DNA of 64,000 nucleotides. Source: an uncultured Bacteroidales bacterium. Lineage in GTDB: Bacteria; Bacteroidota; Bacteroidia; Bacteroidales; Bacteroidaceae. Below the pieces are notes generated by a model that was not told the origin of the DNA, did not search any database, and was given only the letters and a program-made list of their open reading frames with translations. Within the stretch, counting starts at the first letter, position 1. Every line of letters begins with the position of its first letter. Made by a program: the position numbers and the translations under genes. This document shows, piece after piece, positions 40,065 through 49,307 of the stretch. The DNA is taken from assembly GCA_902763865.1 (NCBI GenBank), contig CACWTR010000003.1, positions 28,510-92,509 of the forward strand. The letters are read 5' to 3'.

Positions 40065-41822
40065 TTACTTAATATACTTCTTGCGCTTTATCTTCTTGCG
40101 CAGCAGCGGAGTGCAGGTGTTGTCCTTCTTCTGCTTGGCAAGCTTCCAGAAGCGCAGGGCCGTCTCCATCTCGCCGAGGTTGGCATAGACATCGCCGGCA
40201 TGTTCGATGACGTTGCCCTGCAGTTCCTTGTCGGCAAGGAGCTCCGCATCGGTCCGCTCCGGATTCACCACCTTGTCCATATAGGTACGGGCGTGGGCGA
40301 AGTCGCCCTTCATAAAAAGAATCCAGGCGTAAGTGTCGAGGTAGGTAATGTTTTCCGGCTCCTTACGTATGGTGCGGTAACTCATCTCCTCCGCCTTGTC
40401 GAGCTGTTCGTTCTTGAGACTGAGGTAGTAGGCATAGTTGTTGAGGCACATGATGTTGTCGTCCATATAGACAAGCGCCGAGTCGTAGGCAGCAAAGGCT
40501 TCGGACTCCTTCTCCTGCTGATAGTAGATGTCGCCGAGCACGGCAAAGACATTCGAGACGAGGCCCGGATGCACTTCCTCCGTACGGACGCGCAGCCCCT
40601 GCTGCAGGACCTCGGCAGCATCGTCAAGCTTCTTCTGTTCGGCAAGCGCCATGCCCAGGTAGTAAGCGTAGGCTATCTCCTCAGGGTGATAGTTGAGTCC
40701 GCGACGGCTGATGTCCTCCACGCCTTTCCCATCGTTCTGTTCCGCATAGTACTGGAGCAGTTCGCGCAGTGCCGTCTCGTTGCCGGGATCGACCTCAAGC
40801 ACCTGCCTCATGGTTTGCATGACGGCTTCCTGCGGCTGCTTAACGAAGATCTGATAGGCAGCTTTCATGATATATACCTGGGGGTCCTGTTGGGGGCGGG
40901 AAAACAAGGTGTCGAAGGCGGCAGCGAGCTGCGGCGCATACGTCGAGTCGCGCTGCACGTCGGAAATGTAGGACTTGAGCAGGAGCACACGGAGCTGCGC
41001 GGGGGAGTCGGGATGGCAGAGAAGCGAGTCGCGCATCCGCCTGTAGCCTTCCTCCTTGCCGCTGTCGCGAAGGTAGTCCATCGTGGCGAGCTGCAGGTTG
41101 GTGTTGGTCGGTTCCTGTCGGCGCACCTCATCGTAGATTTCAAGAGCCTTGACGGTGTCGCCTGCCTGCATATACTGGCTTCCGACCACGATGCGAAGGT
41201 TCATGTCGTGGGGCGACTCGTCGCAGAGCGTCTGCAGCTGGATGAAAGCTGAATCCAGCTGACCTTTCTCCTTGTAGAGTCTGAACTTCTCCACGCTCAG
41301 CTGAGGGCTGGCACCTTCGAGCAACTCAATACGGTTGAGGGCGCCGATGGCTTTGTCCGTCTCGCCGACAGTGCTGTATAGCTGCACCAGCTGCGAAAGG
41401 ATGTCGCTACGCCTGGACTGCAGGGAGGCCATCTTCTCCAGAACAGGGATGGCTGCCTCGGCATCGCGCCGGTTCAGGTAAAGCGCGGCAAGCGTCTCGA
41501 GGTAGTAGGGATTGTTGGCATCGCGCTGGCAGGCCTGGCGGATGTAGGACGTGCCGATACTGTCAGAGCGCAGGAAGAGGTGCAGCAGTCCGATGTTGTA
41601 GAGCGCTTCGGGAGCCTCGGGATTGATGTCGAGGCAATGGCGATACAGGTCGAGGGCCGACGAGTAGTCCTCCGCCAGGCGACACTTCTCTGCCTCGAGG
41701 TAGAAGTAGTCGAAGTTGGCCTGTGCCTTGATGTCGGGCGCCAGGAGCAGCAGGAGGATGAAAAGGACACCCCGACCCACTTTAGGGAGAGAAATCAGAT
41801 GCTTTATTTGTTCACTTCTCAT
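40065..41822 (-). CDS. Tetratricopeptide-repeat protein
   Basis: 585 residues. After a short N-terminal hydrophobic segment (LFILLLLLAPDIKAQ, a signal peptide) the chain is a solenoid of TPR units; clear ones are ALDLYRHCLDINPEAPEALY (about 57-76), AIPVLEKMASL, ALEIYDEVRRQEPTNTNL, AAEVLQQGLRVRTEEVHPGL and FAAYDSALVYMDDN. It probably serves as a periplasmic scaffold for the neighbouring envelope genes. 22 bp separate it from the DUF4292 gene. Confidence 0.92.
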   Translation of the reverse strand: MRSEQIKHLISLPKVGRGVLFILLLLLAPDIKAQANFDYFYLEAEKCRLAEDYSSALDLYRHCLDINPEAPEALYNIGLLHLFLRSDSIGTSYIRQACQRDANNPYYLETLAALYLNRRDAEAAIPVLEKMASLQSRRSDILSQLVQLYSTVGETDKAIGALNRIELLEGASPQLSVEKFRLYKEKGQLDSAFIQLQTLCDESPHDMNLRIVVGSQYMQAGDTVKALEIYDEVRRQEPTNTNLQLATMDYLRDSGKEEGYRRMRDSLLCHPDSPAQLRVLLLKSYISDVQRDSTYAPQLAAAFDTLFSRPQQDPQVYIMKAAYQIFVKQPQEAVMQTMRQVLEVDPGNETALRELLQYYAEQNDGKGVEDISRRGLNYHPEEIAYAYYLGMALAEQKKLDDAAEVLQQGLRVRTEEVHPGLVSNVFAVLGDIYYQQEKESEAFAAYDSALVYMDDNIMCLNNYAYYLSLKNEQLDKAEEMSYRTIRKEPENITYLDTYAWILFMKGDFAHARTYMDKVVNPERTDAELLADKELQGNVIEHAGDVYANLGEMETALRFWKLAKQKKDNTCTPLLRKKIKRKKYIK

Positions 41823-41857
41823 TTATCACTTTTTATTTGTTCCCTCTGAGGAGGGGC

Positions 41858-42292
41858 TTACTTCGTGCCGCTATGTCCGAAGCCGCCTGCCCCGCGCTCC
41901 GTCTCGGAGAGGACTTCGACCGGTTCCCATTCTGCCTGTTCGTGGCGTGCGATGACCATCTGCGCGATGCGCTCGCCGTCGGCAATGACAAAGGGTTCGT
42001 CGGACAGGTTAATCAGGATGACGCACACCTCGCCGCGGTAGTCGGCATCGATGGTTCCGGGGGAGTTCAGCACGGTGATGCCGTGCTTGACGGCAAGGCC
42101 GCTGCGGGGGCGGACCTGTGCTTCGTAGCCGGGAGGCAGTGCCATGAAGAGGCCTGTTGGAACAAGGCGGCGCTCCATCGGCCTGAGTTCGATGGGACCT
42201 TCGATATTTGCCCTGAGGTCGAGACCTGCGGACTGCTCTGTGGCATACTGAGGCAGCGGATGATGGCTGCGGTTGATGATTTGGACTTTCAT
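41858..42292 (-). CDS. dut: Deoxyuridine 5'-triphosphate nucleotidohydrolase
   Basis: 144 residues from [18 protein letters not shown]. Trimeric dUTPase: hydrolyses dUTP to dUMP and keeps uracil out of DNA. Motifs in order: SAGLDLRA (I), RSGLAVKHG (II), [10 protein letters not shown] (III), GERIAQMVI (IV) and [10 protein letters not shown] (V, the C-terminal arm). Full length. Placed 50 bp beyond dgt on the same strand, a nucleotide-pool pair. Confidence 0.98.
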   Translation of the reverse strand: MKVQIINRSHHPLPQYATEQSAGLDLRANIEGPIELRPMERRLVPTGLFMALPPGYEAQVRPRSGLAVKHGITVLNSPGTIDADYRGEVCVILINLSDEPFVIADGERIAQMVIARHEQAEWEPVEVLSETERGAGGFGHSGTK

Positions 42293-42342
42293 AGGAGTTA
42301 TGGGGCTTATAGGACTTATGAGACTTATCGGACTGATGGGGC
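42293..42342. repeat. 9/10-bp repeat (GACTTATGG-type) between dgt and dut
   Basis: GGGGCTTATAGGACTTATGA and further GACTTAT/GACTGAT words fill the gap. Similar to the array at 10.6 kb. Confidence 0.7.
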
Positions 42343-43698
42343 TTACACGTCGGGCAGGCTCATGCCGTTTATCTTGCGGTAGAGGTCGATGGCATAGACG
42401 TCGGTCATTCCCGAGATGTAGTCCAGTACGGCCATGATGCGCTCGTAGAGGGTTGGCGCGAGGATGTCGTACTGTGTGCTGACGCGGTTGATGAGCAGTC
42501 GGGAGAAGGTGCGGTCGGAGTGCGTTGCGGCCTGCACCATGAGGTCGGTCAGGGTGGTGATAACCTTGTAGCCTGCTATCTCTATATCGACGACGTCCTT
42601 GCAGTGGTATATCTTCTTGTAGGCTGTCTGCTCGCATTGTTCGTAGGCTTTGCGGGGCAGGTCGTCCATGTGCTGGATGAGTGTCCCCTGGAAGGTGCCG
42701 CTGAGGATGGCTTCCTCGTTTTCGATGAAGGCATGTACGCACTGCTGTTCCAGGCAGTTGATGACGCAGGAGCGGAGGAAGACGATTTGTTCGTTGACGT
42801 CATCGACGAGCTGAAGCATTCGCTGCCTGATGTGCTGTTGCTCTTCCGGGCTAAAGTATGCGAGGAAGAGTTGCTTGGTTTCTTCCGTGGTGAGGAGCTT
42901 GAGTTTGTGTGCATCCTCGATGTCCATGATTTGATAGCAGATGTCGTCTGCGGCTTCGACGAGATACACGAGGGGGTAGCGTACGTAGTGTATGGCGCCG
43001 TCGGGTGCGGGGAGACGGGGGATTCCGAGTTCGCGGGCTATGCGCTCGTAGTCGTCCGTTTCGCTGCGGAAGAATCCGAACTTGAGTTTGTCGCCTGCGA
43101 GGTCGGAGGTGTAGGGGTACTTGACGATGCTGGCCAGGGTGCTGTAGGTCATGACGAAGCCTCCTTTCCGTCGTCCCTTGAAGTGGTGTGTGAGCAGTCG
43201 GAAGGCGTTGGCATTGCCTTCGAAGTGTATGAAGTCGTTCCACTGCCGGGGGCTGATGCTGTCGCCTGTCTCGGGGCAGGTGTAGTTGCGCAGGAACTGT
43301 CCGCCTCCTTCGCTGAAGTAGGTTCCGATGGCTCTCTCTCCGCTGTGTCCGAAGGGTGGGTTGCCGAGGTCGTGGGCGAGACAGGCGGCGCTGACGATGC
43401 TGCCAAGTTCGGTGAAGTGTGTGCTGTAGAGTTCGGGGCGTCGTCTGAGGATGAGCCGGCTGATGTCGTTTCCGAGGCTGCGTCCTACGCTGCTTACTTC
43501 GAGGCTGTGGGTGAGTCGGTTGTGGACGAAGATGCTGCCGGGCAGCGGGAAGACTTGCGTCTTGTTCTGCAGGCGGCGGAATGGTGCGGAGAAGATGAGC
43601 CGGTCGTAGTCGCGCTGGAATTCGGTTCGGTCATCGCTGCTTCCTTGCATGTCTTCCTGTCCGAGCCTTTTGCTGGAGAGGAGCTGTTCCCATTTCAT
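42343..43698 (-). CDS. dgt: dGTPase (deoxyguanosinetriphosphate triphosphohydrolase family)
   Basis: 451 residues, HD superfamily. N-terminal [20 protein letters not shown] is the dGTPase signature, NRLTHSLEV (His ligand), [15 protein letters not shown] (HD pair) and [12 protein letters not shown] (last Asp). It cuts dNTPs to deoxynucleoside and triphosphate. Adjacent dut and overlap ATGA with glsB (43695-43698) place it in a dgt-gls operon. Confidence 0.95.
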   Translation of the reverse strand: MKWEQLLSSKRLGQEDMQGSSDDRTEFQRDYDRLIFSAPFRRLQNKTQVFPLPGSIFVHNRLTHSLEVSSVGRSLGNDISRLILRRRPELYSTHFTELGSIVSAACLAHDLGNPPFGHSGERAIGTYFSEGGGQFLRNYTCPETGDSISPRQWNDFIHFEGNANAFRLLTHHFKGRRKGGFVMTYSTLASIVKYPYTSDLAGDKLKFGFFRSETDDYERIARELGIPRLPAPDGAIHYVRYPLVYLVEAADDICYQIMDIEDAHKLKLLTTEETKQLFLAYFSPEEQQHIRQRMLQLVDDVNEQIVFLRSCVINCLEQQCVHAFIENEEAILSGTFQGTLIQHMDDLPRKAYEQCEQTAYKKIYHCKDVVDIEIAGYKVITTLTDLMVQAATHSDRTFSRLLINRVSTQYDILAPTLYERIMAVLDYISGMTDVYAIDLYRKINGMSLPDV

Positions 43699-44711
43699 TT
43701 TGTAGCCTCCGGCTTATAGAAGATTCGGTTGGCGCCGCTGGTTATCTTGACGAGTTCGGGGTGTTCTGCGGCGAAGGTGTCGATGTGTCGCATGCGTTTC
43801 TCCTGCAGTATTTCATCGACGGCGATGAGGATGCCTGTCTCCTCTACGTCGCCGAAGCCGTCGTTGATGGCTGTGCCGAAGAGCTTCATGGTAGGGCTGA
43901 GTCCCATGTAGGCATTGACCAGGGGCGGTATGTTGTAGCCCAGGGCGCGGACTTCGCGGTTGAGGATGCGGTAGTCGGCCTTGAAGTCGTCCTCGGTGAA
44001 GAGGCGTCGGAACCTTTCGGGGTCGTGCCAGAGCTTGAGGGGCTTCATGGGGTAGATGAGGTTGTCGGGATCGGGGAAGTGCTTGCCGAGGAAGTAGAGT
44101 ATCATGTCGCGGGCCAGGCGGTCGTAGCTGGGATACATGGTGAACTTGCCGAAGAGGTAGCGGACGGTGGGTTCTATGACGACGATGGCTCCGAGACCGT
44201 CCCACAGGTTGTCGAGGGCAAAGATGCTTTTCTTGCTGCGCAGGGTGCTTTGATACTCTACGGTGACAAAGCTTCGTCCCAGCTCGATTGTCCAGGGGGC
44301 GTAGTCCTTCATGAAGCGTTCTGAGAAGCGGAACATGTGGCTGGTGGCGAGGATGGGCTGTCCGTCGGGTGCTATCTGCCAGTCCTTGCCGAGGATGTAG
44401 CGGTAGCCTCCGATGATTTCCTCTGCTTCGGGGTCCCAGACGAGTATCTGCTTGTAGCAGTTCTGGCATGTGTCGAACTCGTCGAGGTCGATGCTTTTTC
44501 CTGTGCCGCCTCCTGCTGCTCGGAAGGCTATCTCGCGGAGGCGTCCGAGTTCGCTCACGACGTTGGGGGAGTCGTGCCATGTGACGACATAGACCTCGTT
44601 GCTGCTCTTGTTGGTCATGCGCAAGCGCTTGTCGGGCGTGAGTTCTGCTTTCAGGACCTCGACAGGAACAGGTTCGGCTATCGGTTCCATTGCTTTGTTT
44701 TTGTCTTCCAT
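43695..44711 (-). CDS. glsB: Glycine-lipid N-acyltransferase GlsB-like
   Basis: 338 residues with a GNAT-type fold: LREIAFRAAGGGTGKSIDLD (about 60-80), GGYRYILGKD and ELGRSFVTVEY match OlsB/GlsB-like acyltransferases, which attach a 3-hydroxy acyl chain to an amino acid. In Bacteroides thetaiotaomicron glsB and glsA make glycine lipids needed for stress and colonisation. The gene order glsB-glsA with a 53-bp gap agrees. Assignment rests on family resemblance and pairing. Confidence 0.85.
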   Translation of the reverse strand: MEDKNKAMEPIAEPVPVEVLKAELTPDKRLRMTNKSSNEVYVVTWHDSPNVVSELGRLREIAFRAAGGGTGKSIDLDEFDTCQNCYKQILVWDPEAEEIIGGYRYILGKDWQIAPDGQPILATSHMFRFSERFMKDYAPWTIELGRSFVTVEYQSTLRSKKSIFALDNLWDGLGAIVVIEPTVRYLFGKFTMYPSYDRLARDMILYFLGKHFPDPDNLIYPMKPLKLWHDPERFRRLFTEDDFKADYRILNREVRALGYNIPPLVNAYMGLSPTMKLFGTAINDGFGDVEETGILIAVDEILQEKRMRHIDTFAAEHPELVKITSGANRIFYKPEATK

Positions 44712-44764
44712 ATAAAGTCTTTTCCCGTAATTCTCTGTTAATCTTTTACACCCTAATCCTTTCT

Positions 44765-45568
44765 CTATACTTCATAGACTCTGTCCTGCACCCATCGTCC
44801 CCACTCAGTCGGTTTGCGGCTCTTGTCGAAGGTTTGCCAGGGGATAGGCTTTCCGATGCGGACGGTGTAGTGATTGCCGCGGCTGCGATACATTTCGTCG
44901 GGCAGGAGGGCCATGGCGAAGTTGGGGAGGTGGAGTCGCTTGCACCATCGGGCCACGTTGTAGAAGCGGTTGCTGTTCTGCCCGATGAAGTGGATGGGTA
45001 CGATGTCGCGCTGGTGCTGTACGCTCTTGGTGACGAAGGCTTTGTTCCAGGGTATGTCGCGGATGGTGCCGTCGTCCTGCCTGCGGCTGCACAGGCCTGC
45101 GGGGAACATGATGACGTGGCAGTCGCTGGCGAAGGTTGCCTCGACCACGGCGGGGAAGGAGCGTGCCTGCTTGCCTATCTTGTTGATGGGGACGCAGAGG
45201 GGTGCCAGTCCTTGCAGGTTCATGAGCAGGTCGTTGACCAGGTACTTTATCTTGCCGCCGTAGTGCTCGCCGATGACCCATCCGAGGGTGACGCCGTCGA
45301 TGGCGCCGAGGGGGTGGTTGCTGACGAAGGTGCAGAGCCGTCCGTCGTCGGGCAGGTTCTCGCGTCCTTCCACATCGACGCTGACGCCGACGTACTCTAT
45401 GACTCCCTTGCAGAAATCCACTCCCACCCGTTCCTGTCGGAGGTAGGTGTTGATGAAATCCTGGTGTATGATGCGTGCCAGAAGTCCTGTCAGCCATTTC
45501 GGGATGTACTTAGCCTTCTTCCCTGCCCGGCTGCGGACGATTTTGTCTATATCAATCTCATTAATCAT
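44765..45568 (-). CDS. glsA: Glycine-lipid O-acyltransferase GlsA-like
   Basis: 267 residues. The PlsC-type NHX4D motif is NHPLGAIDG, followed by FPAGLCSRRQDDG as the phosphate/lipid-binding block. It adds the second acyl chain to monoacyl glycine in the glycine-lipid pathway. No membrane helix is strong; likely peripheral at the inner membrane. It lies upstream of glsB on the same transcript. Confidence 0.87.
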   Translation of the reverse strand: MINEIDIDKIVRSRAGKKAKYIPKWLTGLLARIIHQDFINTYLRQERVGVDFCKGVIEYVGVSVDVEGRENLPDDGRLCTFVSNHPLGAIDGVTLGWVIGEHYGGKIKYLVNDLLMNLQGLAPLCVPINKIGKQARSFPAVVEATFASDCHVIMFPAGLCSRRQDDGTIRDIPWNKAFVTKSVQHQRDIVPIHFIGQNSNRFYNVARWCKRLHLPNFAMALLPDEMYRSRGNHYTVRIGKPIPWQTFDKSRKPTEWGRWVQDRVYEV

Positions 45569-45569
45569 T

Positions 45570-45650
45570 TTATCTCCAATCTCTAATCCCTAATCTCTAA
45601 TCCCCTAATCCCTAATCCCTAATCCCTAATCTCTAATCCCTAATCCCTAT
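45570..45650. repeat. 7-bp tandem repeat (TAATCCC-type), about eleven units
   Basis: CTAATCCCTAATCTCTAATC and further units fill the gap between glsA and the next gene. Resembles telomere repeat by chance; other gaps have different 7- or 9-bp words. Confidence 0.85.
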
Positions 45651-46016
45651 TCAATTAATGGTTATCGGCCTGTTGTTGATGAAGTAGCGTCCACGGGGCA
45701 GGCCCGAGAGCCAGTTGGTTCCTTTGTTGAGGCGTGCCGTCAGGTAGAGCACTCCGCTGTGGGTGTAGATGGGGAGGAGCTGGTTATGGTCGCTCTGTAT
45801 CTGCACCCCGCGCCCTATGACGCTGATCTTCACGGGGTAGGCCGACATGCTCATCTTCCGGCTGGAGGGCATCTCGGCGTTGGGGACGTCCACCACCAGC
45901 GTGTCGGCATTGCGGCGTGCCCGTATCCGGCGCTTGCGCACGGAGGCTTCTGCCGGCCAGCACATGACGGCGGCCAGCAGCAACAGGCATATTCGCAGCA
46001 ATGTCTCTCTTCTCAT
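45651..46016 (-). CDS. Small secreted protein of unknown function
   Basis: 121 residues. Signal peptide (LRICLLLLAAVMCWPAEA), a basic stretch (VRKRRIRARR), then a beta-rich core (YPVKISVIGRGVQIQSDHNQ; LYLTARLNKGTNWL; GRYFINNRPITI) resembling the small secreted DUF3244-like/sorting-adjacent domains of Bacteroidetes. No catalytic motif. Clear promoter upstream. Confidence 0.75.
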   Translation of the reverse strand: MRRETLLRICLLLLAAVMCWPAEASVRKRRIRARRNADTLVVDVPNAEMPSSRKMSMSAYPVKISVIGRGVQIQSDHNQLLPIYTHSGVLYLTARLNKGTNWLSGLPRGRYFINNRPITIN

Positions 46017-46042
46017 GAAAGCCTCTTTCCTCTAACAAGCGA

Positions 46043-46074
46043 CAAAGGTACGAACTTGCAAGGAGAAAGACAAA
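46043..46074 (-). promoter_or_regulatory. Promoter (TTTG-N20-TACCTTTG) of the small secreted protein gene
   Basis: Minus strand: TTTG at 46074-46071, TACCTTTG at 46050-46043. Confidence 0.75.
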
Positions 46075-46183
46075 TAATTCGGGTGATATTTTTCTCTAAA
46101 CTATAGGAACTATAGTTGCGGGTGGCTGAATCCCGCTTCCCCGAAGTGCGGGAAAGGGGAAATGCGTAGGGTTGCGAAACACG

Positions 46184-46322
46184 TCGTGAGTCACAGGCCC
46201 GCGACTCACGAGTCAAAGGCCAACGGCTCGTGAGTCAAAGGCCAACGGCTCGTGAGTCATCGGCCAACGGCTCGTGAGTCATCGGCCAACGGCTCACGAG
46301 TCGCGGGCCTGTGACTCACGAG
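46184..46322. repeat. 22-bp CGTGAGTC array with inverted ends
   Basis: Three CGTGAGTC units at 46229, 46251 and 46273 and a reversed unit CACGAGTC at 46295 share a 22-bp period. The outer ends CGTGAGTCACAGGCCCGCGA (46185) and TCGCGGGCCTGTGACTCACG (46301-46320) are perfect inverted repeats of each other. The 326-bp gap between the secreted-protein gene and thiL otherwise holds only the promoter at 46043. Confidence 0.92.
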
Positions 46323-46342
46323 GTGTTTTCATGCGGGCCCCG

Positions 46343-47413
46343 TCAGGGCTTCAGGTGGTTCCAGCCCTGGGCCTTGAGCTGATGCTCTCCGCCGTCGCGC
46401 GTGATGAGCGCCAGGCCCTTGTCAGCCTCGGTGACGTAGCCGATGACGTGCACGTCTTTTACCGATGAAACGGCATCATTCTGTGTCAGGGGTACGGTGA
46501 AGAGCAGTTCGTAGTCTTCGCCGCCGTTGAGGGCACAGGTGCTGACGTTGAGGTTCAGTTCCTCGGCCATGGCAGCCGTCTCGTAGTCGAGGGGCAGCCG
46601 TTCCTCGTAGATGCGGCACCCGGTCCGGCTCTGGTGGCAGATGTGCATCAGCTCGCTGCTCAGTCCGTCGCTGATGTCTATCATGCTTGTGGGGTGAATG
46701 CCGGCTTCCCTCAGGGCGTCGGTGATGTCGCCCCTTGCCTCCGGCTTGAGCTGTCGCTCGAGCAGGTACTCCCTGCCGGAGAAGTCGGGCTGTGCGTCGC
46801 GCAGCAGTTCCATCTGCTCCTTGCTGCCGCTCTTGCGGGCCTTTTCGACCTGTTCGTTGTAAATTATCTTCTCGCGTTCCAGCAGCTGCAGCCCCATGTA
46901 GGCCGCGCCCAGGTTTCCGCTGACGCAGATGAGGTCGGTGGGCTTGGCCTCGCTGCGCAGTACGATGTCCTCAGGACGCGCCTCGCCGATGGCCGTTATG
47001 CTGATGGCCAGTCCGGTGAGGCTGGCCGTGGTGTCGCCGCCCACGATATCGACGCCCCACTTCTCGCATGCCATGCGCATGCCGGCATAGAGCTCGTCGA
47101 TGTCCTCCACGCAAAACTTGCTGCTGAGGGCCAGGCTGACGGTGATCTGCCGCGGCTGCGCGTTCATGGCAAACACGTCGCTCAGGTTCACCATGACAGC
47201 CTTGTAGCCCAGGTGACGCAGGGGCACGTAGGTGAGGTCGAAGTGGACACCCTCCATCAGCAGGTCTGTCGTGACGACCTGCCGCATGCCTTCCGTCGGA
47301 GCCAGGACGGCACAGTCATCCCCCACCCCCTTGAGTGTGGAGGCGTTTTTTGTCGTTATTTCTTTCGCGAGTCTTTCGATAAGGCCGAACTCGCCCAGTT
47401 CTGATATTTCCAT
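46343..47413 (-). CDS. thiL: Thiamine-monophosphate kinase
   Basis: 356 residues; phosphorylates thiamine monophosphate to the active diphosphate. Magnesium-binding motifs GVGDDCAVL near the N-terminus and TTDLLMEGVHFDL, ISIGDGL-like IDISDGLSSEL and GEDYELLF. Slightly longer than E. coli ThiL, as in other Bacteroidetes. No TPP riboswitch is visible upstream; it is the third gene of lpxK-PNP-thiL. Confidence 0.96.
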   Translation of the reverse strand: MEISELGEFGLIERLAKEITTKNASTLKGVGDDCAVLAPTEGMRQVVTTDLLMEGVHFDLTYVPLRHLGYKAVMVNLSDVFAMNAQPRQITVSLALSSKFCVEDIDELYAGMRMACEKWGVDIVGGDTTASLTGLAISITAIGEARPEDIVLRSEAKPTDLICVSGNLGAAYMGLQLLEREKIIYNEQVEKARKSGSKEQMELLRDAQPDFSGREYLLERQLKPEARGDITDALREAGIHPTSMIDISDGLSSELMHICHQSRTGCRIYEERLPLDYETAAMAEELNLNVSTCALNGGEDYELLFTVPLTQNDAVSSVKDVHVIGYVTEADKGLALITRDGGEHQLKAQGWNHLKP

Positions 47414-47422
47414 AGTCGATTG

Positions 47423-48238
47423 CTAATCGTGGATTCCTTTAATCATTTCCTCCATGATTGTTGCCATGAAGGGCTGTACGGCTTCGGCTGCCCTGAGGAC
47501 TTCCTGGTGAGTTATCTTCATGGGCACCTCCATGCCGCCCAGGTCGGTGATGACGCTCATGCCGAAGCACCTGATGCCGCAGTGGTTGGCTACGATCACC
47601 TCGGGCACTGTGCTCATGCCTACCGCGTCGGCGCCCCAGCGGGCAAACATGCGGTACTCGGCAGGCGTCTCATAGGTCGGACCCTGAGTGGCGAGATAGA
47701 CCCCGTGCTGCACCTTGATGCCGTGCCGGGCCGCTATGTCGTCGGCCTGGGCAATGAGGTCCTTGCTGTAGGCTTCGCTCATGTCGGGGAAGCGAGGGCC
47801 GGGAGGTACATTCGGACCGTTGAGGGGATTCTCGGGCATGTAGTTGATGTGGTCGGTGATAATCATCAGGTCGCCAATCGAGAAGTCTGGATTGGTGCCG
47901 CCCGCCGCATTGCTGACGAAGAGCGTCCTGATGCCCAGCTCGCTCATGATGCGGACGGGGAACGTCACCTGCTGCATCGTGTAGCCCTCATAGTAATGAA
48001 AGCGGCCCTCCATCGCCATCACCTCTTTCCCGCCGAGGCGTCCGAAGATGAGCTCGCCGCTGTGACCCTCTACGGTAGAGACAGGGAAGTTGGGGATTTC
48101 ACTGTAAGGAATGGACAGCGTCCTGTCGATGCGCTTTGCCAGCTGTCCGAGCCCCGTGCCCAGCACGATGGCCACACTCGGAGCGTTAGGCATCCTTTCG
48201 CGGAGCCACGCTGCCGTTTCTTTTATTTTTGCGTACAT
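47423..48238 (-). CDS. Purine-nucleoside phosphorylase
   Basis: 271 residues, class II (trimeric) PNP of the PNP/MTAP family. Phosphate loop VLGTGLGQLAK, GHSGELIFG, EGRFHYYEGY (base/ribose pocket), NAAGG and GPTYETPAEYRM; ends in the C-terminal FMATIMEEM helix. Salvages purine (deoxy)nucleosides. The start overlaps lpxK by 53 bases; no later Met gives a full N-terminus. Confidence 0.96.
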   Translation of the reverse strand: MYAKIKETAAWLRERMPNAPSVAIVLGTGLGQLAKRIDRTLSIPYSEIPNFPVSTVEGHSGELIFGRLGGKEVMAMEGRFHYYEGYTMQQVTFPVRIMSELGIRTLFVSNAAGGTNPDFSIGDLMIITDHINYMPENPLNGPNVPPGPRFPDMSEAYSKDLIAQADDIAARHGIKVQHGVYLATQGPTYETPAEYRMFARWGADAVGMSTVPEVIVANHCGIRCFGMSVITDLGGMEVPMKITHQEVLRAAEAVQPFMATIMEEMIKGIHD

Positions 48239-49298
48239 AGTCTGTTATGGTTTTGTCGAGTTTTTCTTTTTCGTCGCGCAGGATGCTCACCTCGATGGGG
48301 AGCACGTATGTGCTCTGCCGCACCTCCTCGCTGGGGTTCTTCAGGCACCTCAGCCGCGCCGCATCCTTCTCGGTGGTGATGATGATGCGGGGCTTGGGCA
48401 GTGCCGTCAGGGCCGAGTGGATGGCATCGGCATCGCGACGCGTATAGTAGTGGTGGTCGGAAAAATCCAGCGGCACGATGTGCTGCACGTAGCGCCGCAC
48501 GTCCTGCTCCATCTGCCGGGGATTGCCGATACCCGTGAGCAGCAGCACATGCATGTTGTCCTTGCGCAGCATGGTCGGCTCCAGCGTCTGCTCGCCCCAC
48601 AGCTGGTGCATCGTGCCGTAGCTGAACGTGCTGAAGAAGAGCTGCTGGTAAGGCTTGATGTGCAAGGCAGAGAGAATGACGCGGAACCCCATCGCCGTGA
48701 TGTGCTGCGGACATTTCGTCACGATGACCGTCGAGGCGCGTCTGCTGGCAGAAACGCGCTCGCGGAGCCTCCCCGCCGGCAGCAGGCAGTCGTCGGAAAT
48801 GATGCGGTGGTAATCCACCAGCAGGATATTCTGTCCGGGCTTGACGTAGCGGTGCTGATAGGCATCGTCCAGGAGGATGACCTCCACGTCCCGCGTCCCC
48901 TCGTCCGTGAGCAGACGCTCTATGCCGCGCCTGCGGTTGGCATCCACGGCAACGTAAGTCTCCGGAAACTTCTGCTTTATCTGCCAGGGCTCGTCGCCTA
49001 TCTCCTCCATCGTCGTAGCGGCAGAGGCAAGGAGGTAGCCCCTCGTCCGGCGCTTGTAGCCACGGCTGAGCACAGCCACACGGTAGCGCTTCGAGAGCAG
49101 CCGGATGAGGTACTCCACGTGGGGAGTCTTCCCCGTACCGCCTACCGTGATGTTGCCCACGCTGATGACGGGAATGTCATACGACACAGAAGGCAGCACG
49201 CCCATGTCGAACAGGGCGTTGCGCACATCGACGGCGGCCCCGTAGAGCCAGCTCAGCGGCTTCAGCCACCGTCGTATCCGTGTCATATCGCCTTCCAT
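48186..49298 (-). CDS. lpxK: Tetraacyldisaccharide 4'-kinase
   Basis: 370 residues. Phosphorylates the disaccharide to lipid IVA at the inner membrane. Walker A VGNITVGGTGKTPH with GGTGKT at 53-58; an N-terminal amphipathic/hydrophobic helix (WLKPLSWLYGAAVDVRN) contacts the membrane; LLVDYHR and EVILLDDAYQH are the Walker B region. A second in-frame ATG four codons later is possible. Confidence 0.97.
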   Translation of the reverse strand: MEGDMTRIRRWLKPLSWLYGAAVDVRNALFDMGVLPSVSYDIPVISVGNITVGGTGKTPHVEYLIRLLSKRYRVAVLSRGYKRRTRGYLLASAATTMEEIGDEPWQIKQKFPETYVAVDANRRRGIERLLTDEGTRDVEVILLDDAYQHRYVKPGQNILLVDYHRIISDDCLLPAGRLRERVSASRRASTVIVTKCPQHITAMGFRVILSALHIKPYQQLFFSTFSYGTMHQLWGEQTLEPTMLRKDNMHVLLLTGIGNPRQMEQDVRRYVQHIVPLDFSDHHYYTRRDADAIHSALTALPKPRIIITTEKDAARLRCLKNPSEEVRQSTYVLPIEVSILRDEKEKLDKTITDYVRKNKRNGSVAPRKDA

Positions 49299-49307
49299 CG
49301 CCTTTCC

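Noticed and set aside
45570-45650. Telomere-like CCCTAAT repeat
   Set aside because: Circular bacterial context, interior position, and other gaps carry different 7- and 9-bp words.
46343-47413. TPP riboswitch expected upstream of thiL
   Set aside because: thiL is third in an lpxK-PNP-thiL operon with a 9-bp gap; no leader and no TPP motif.
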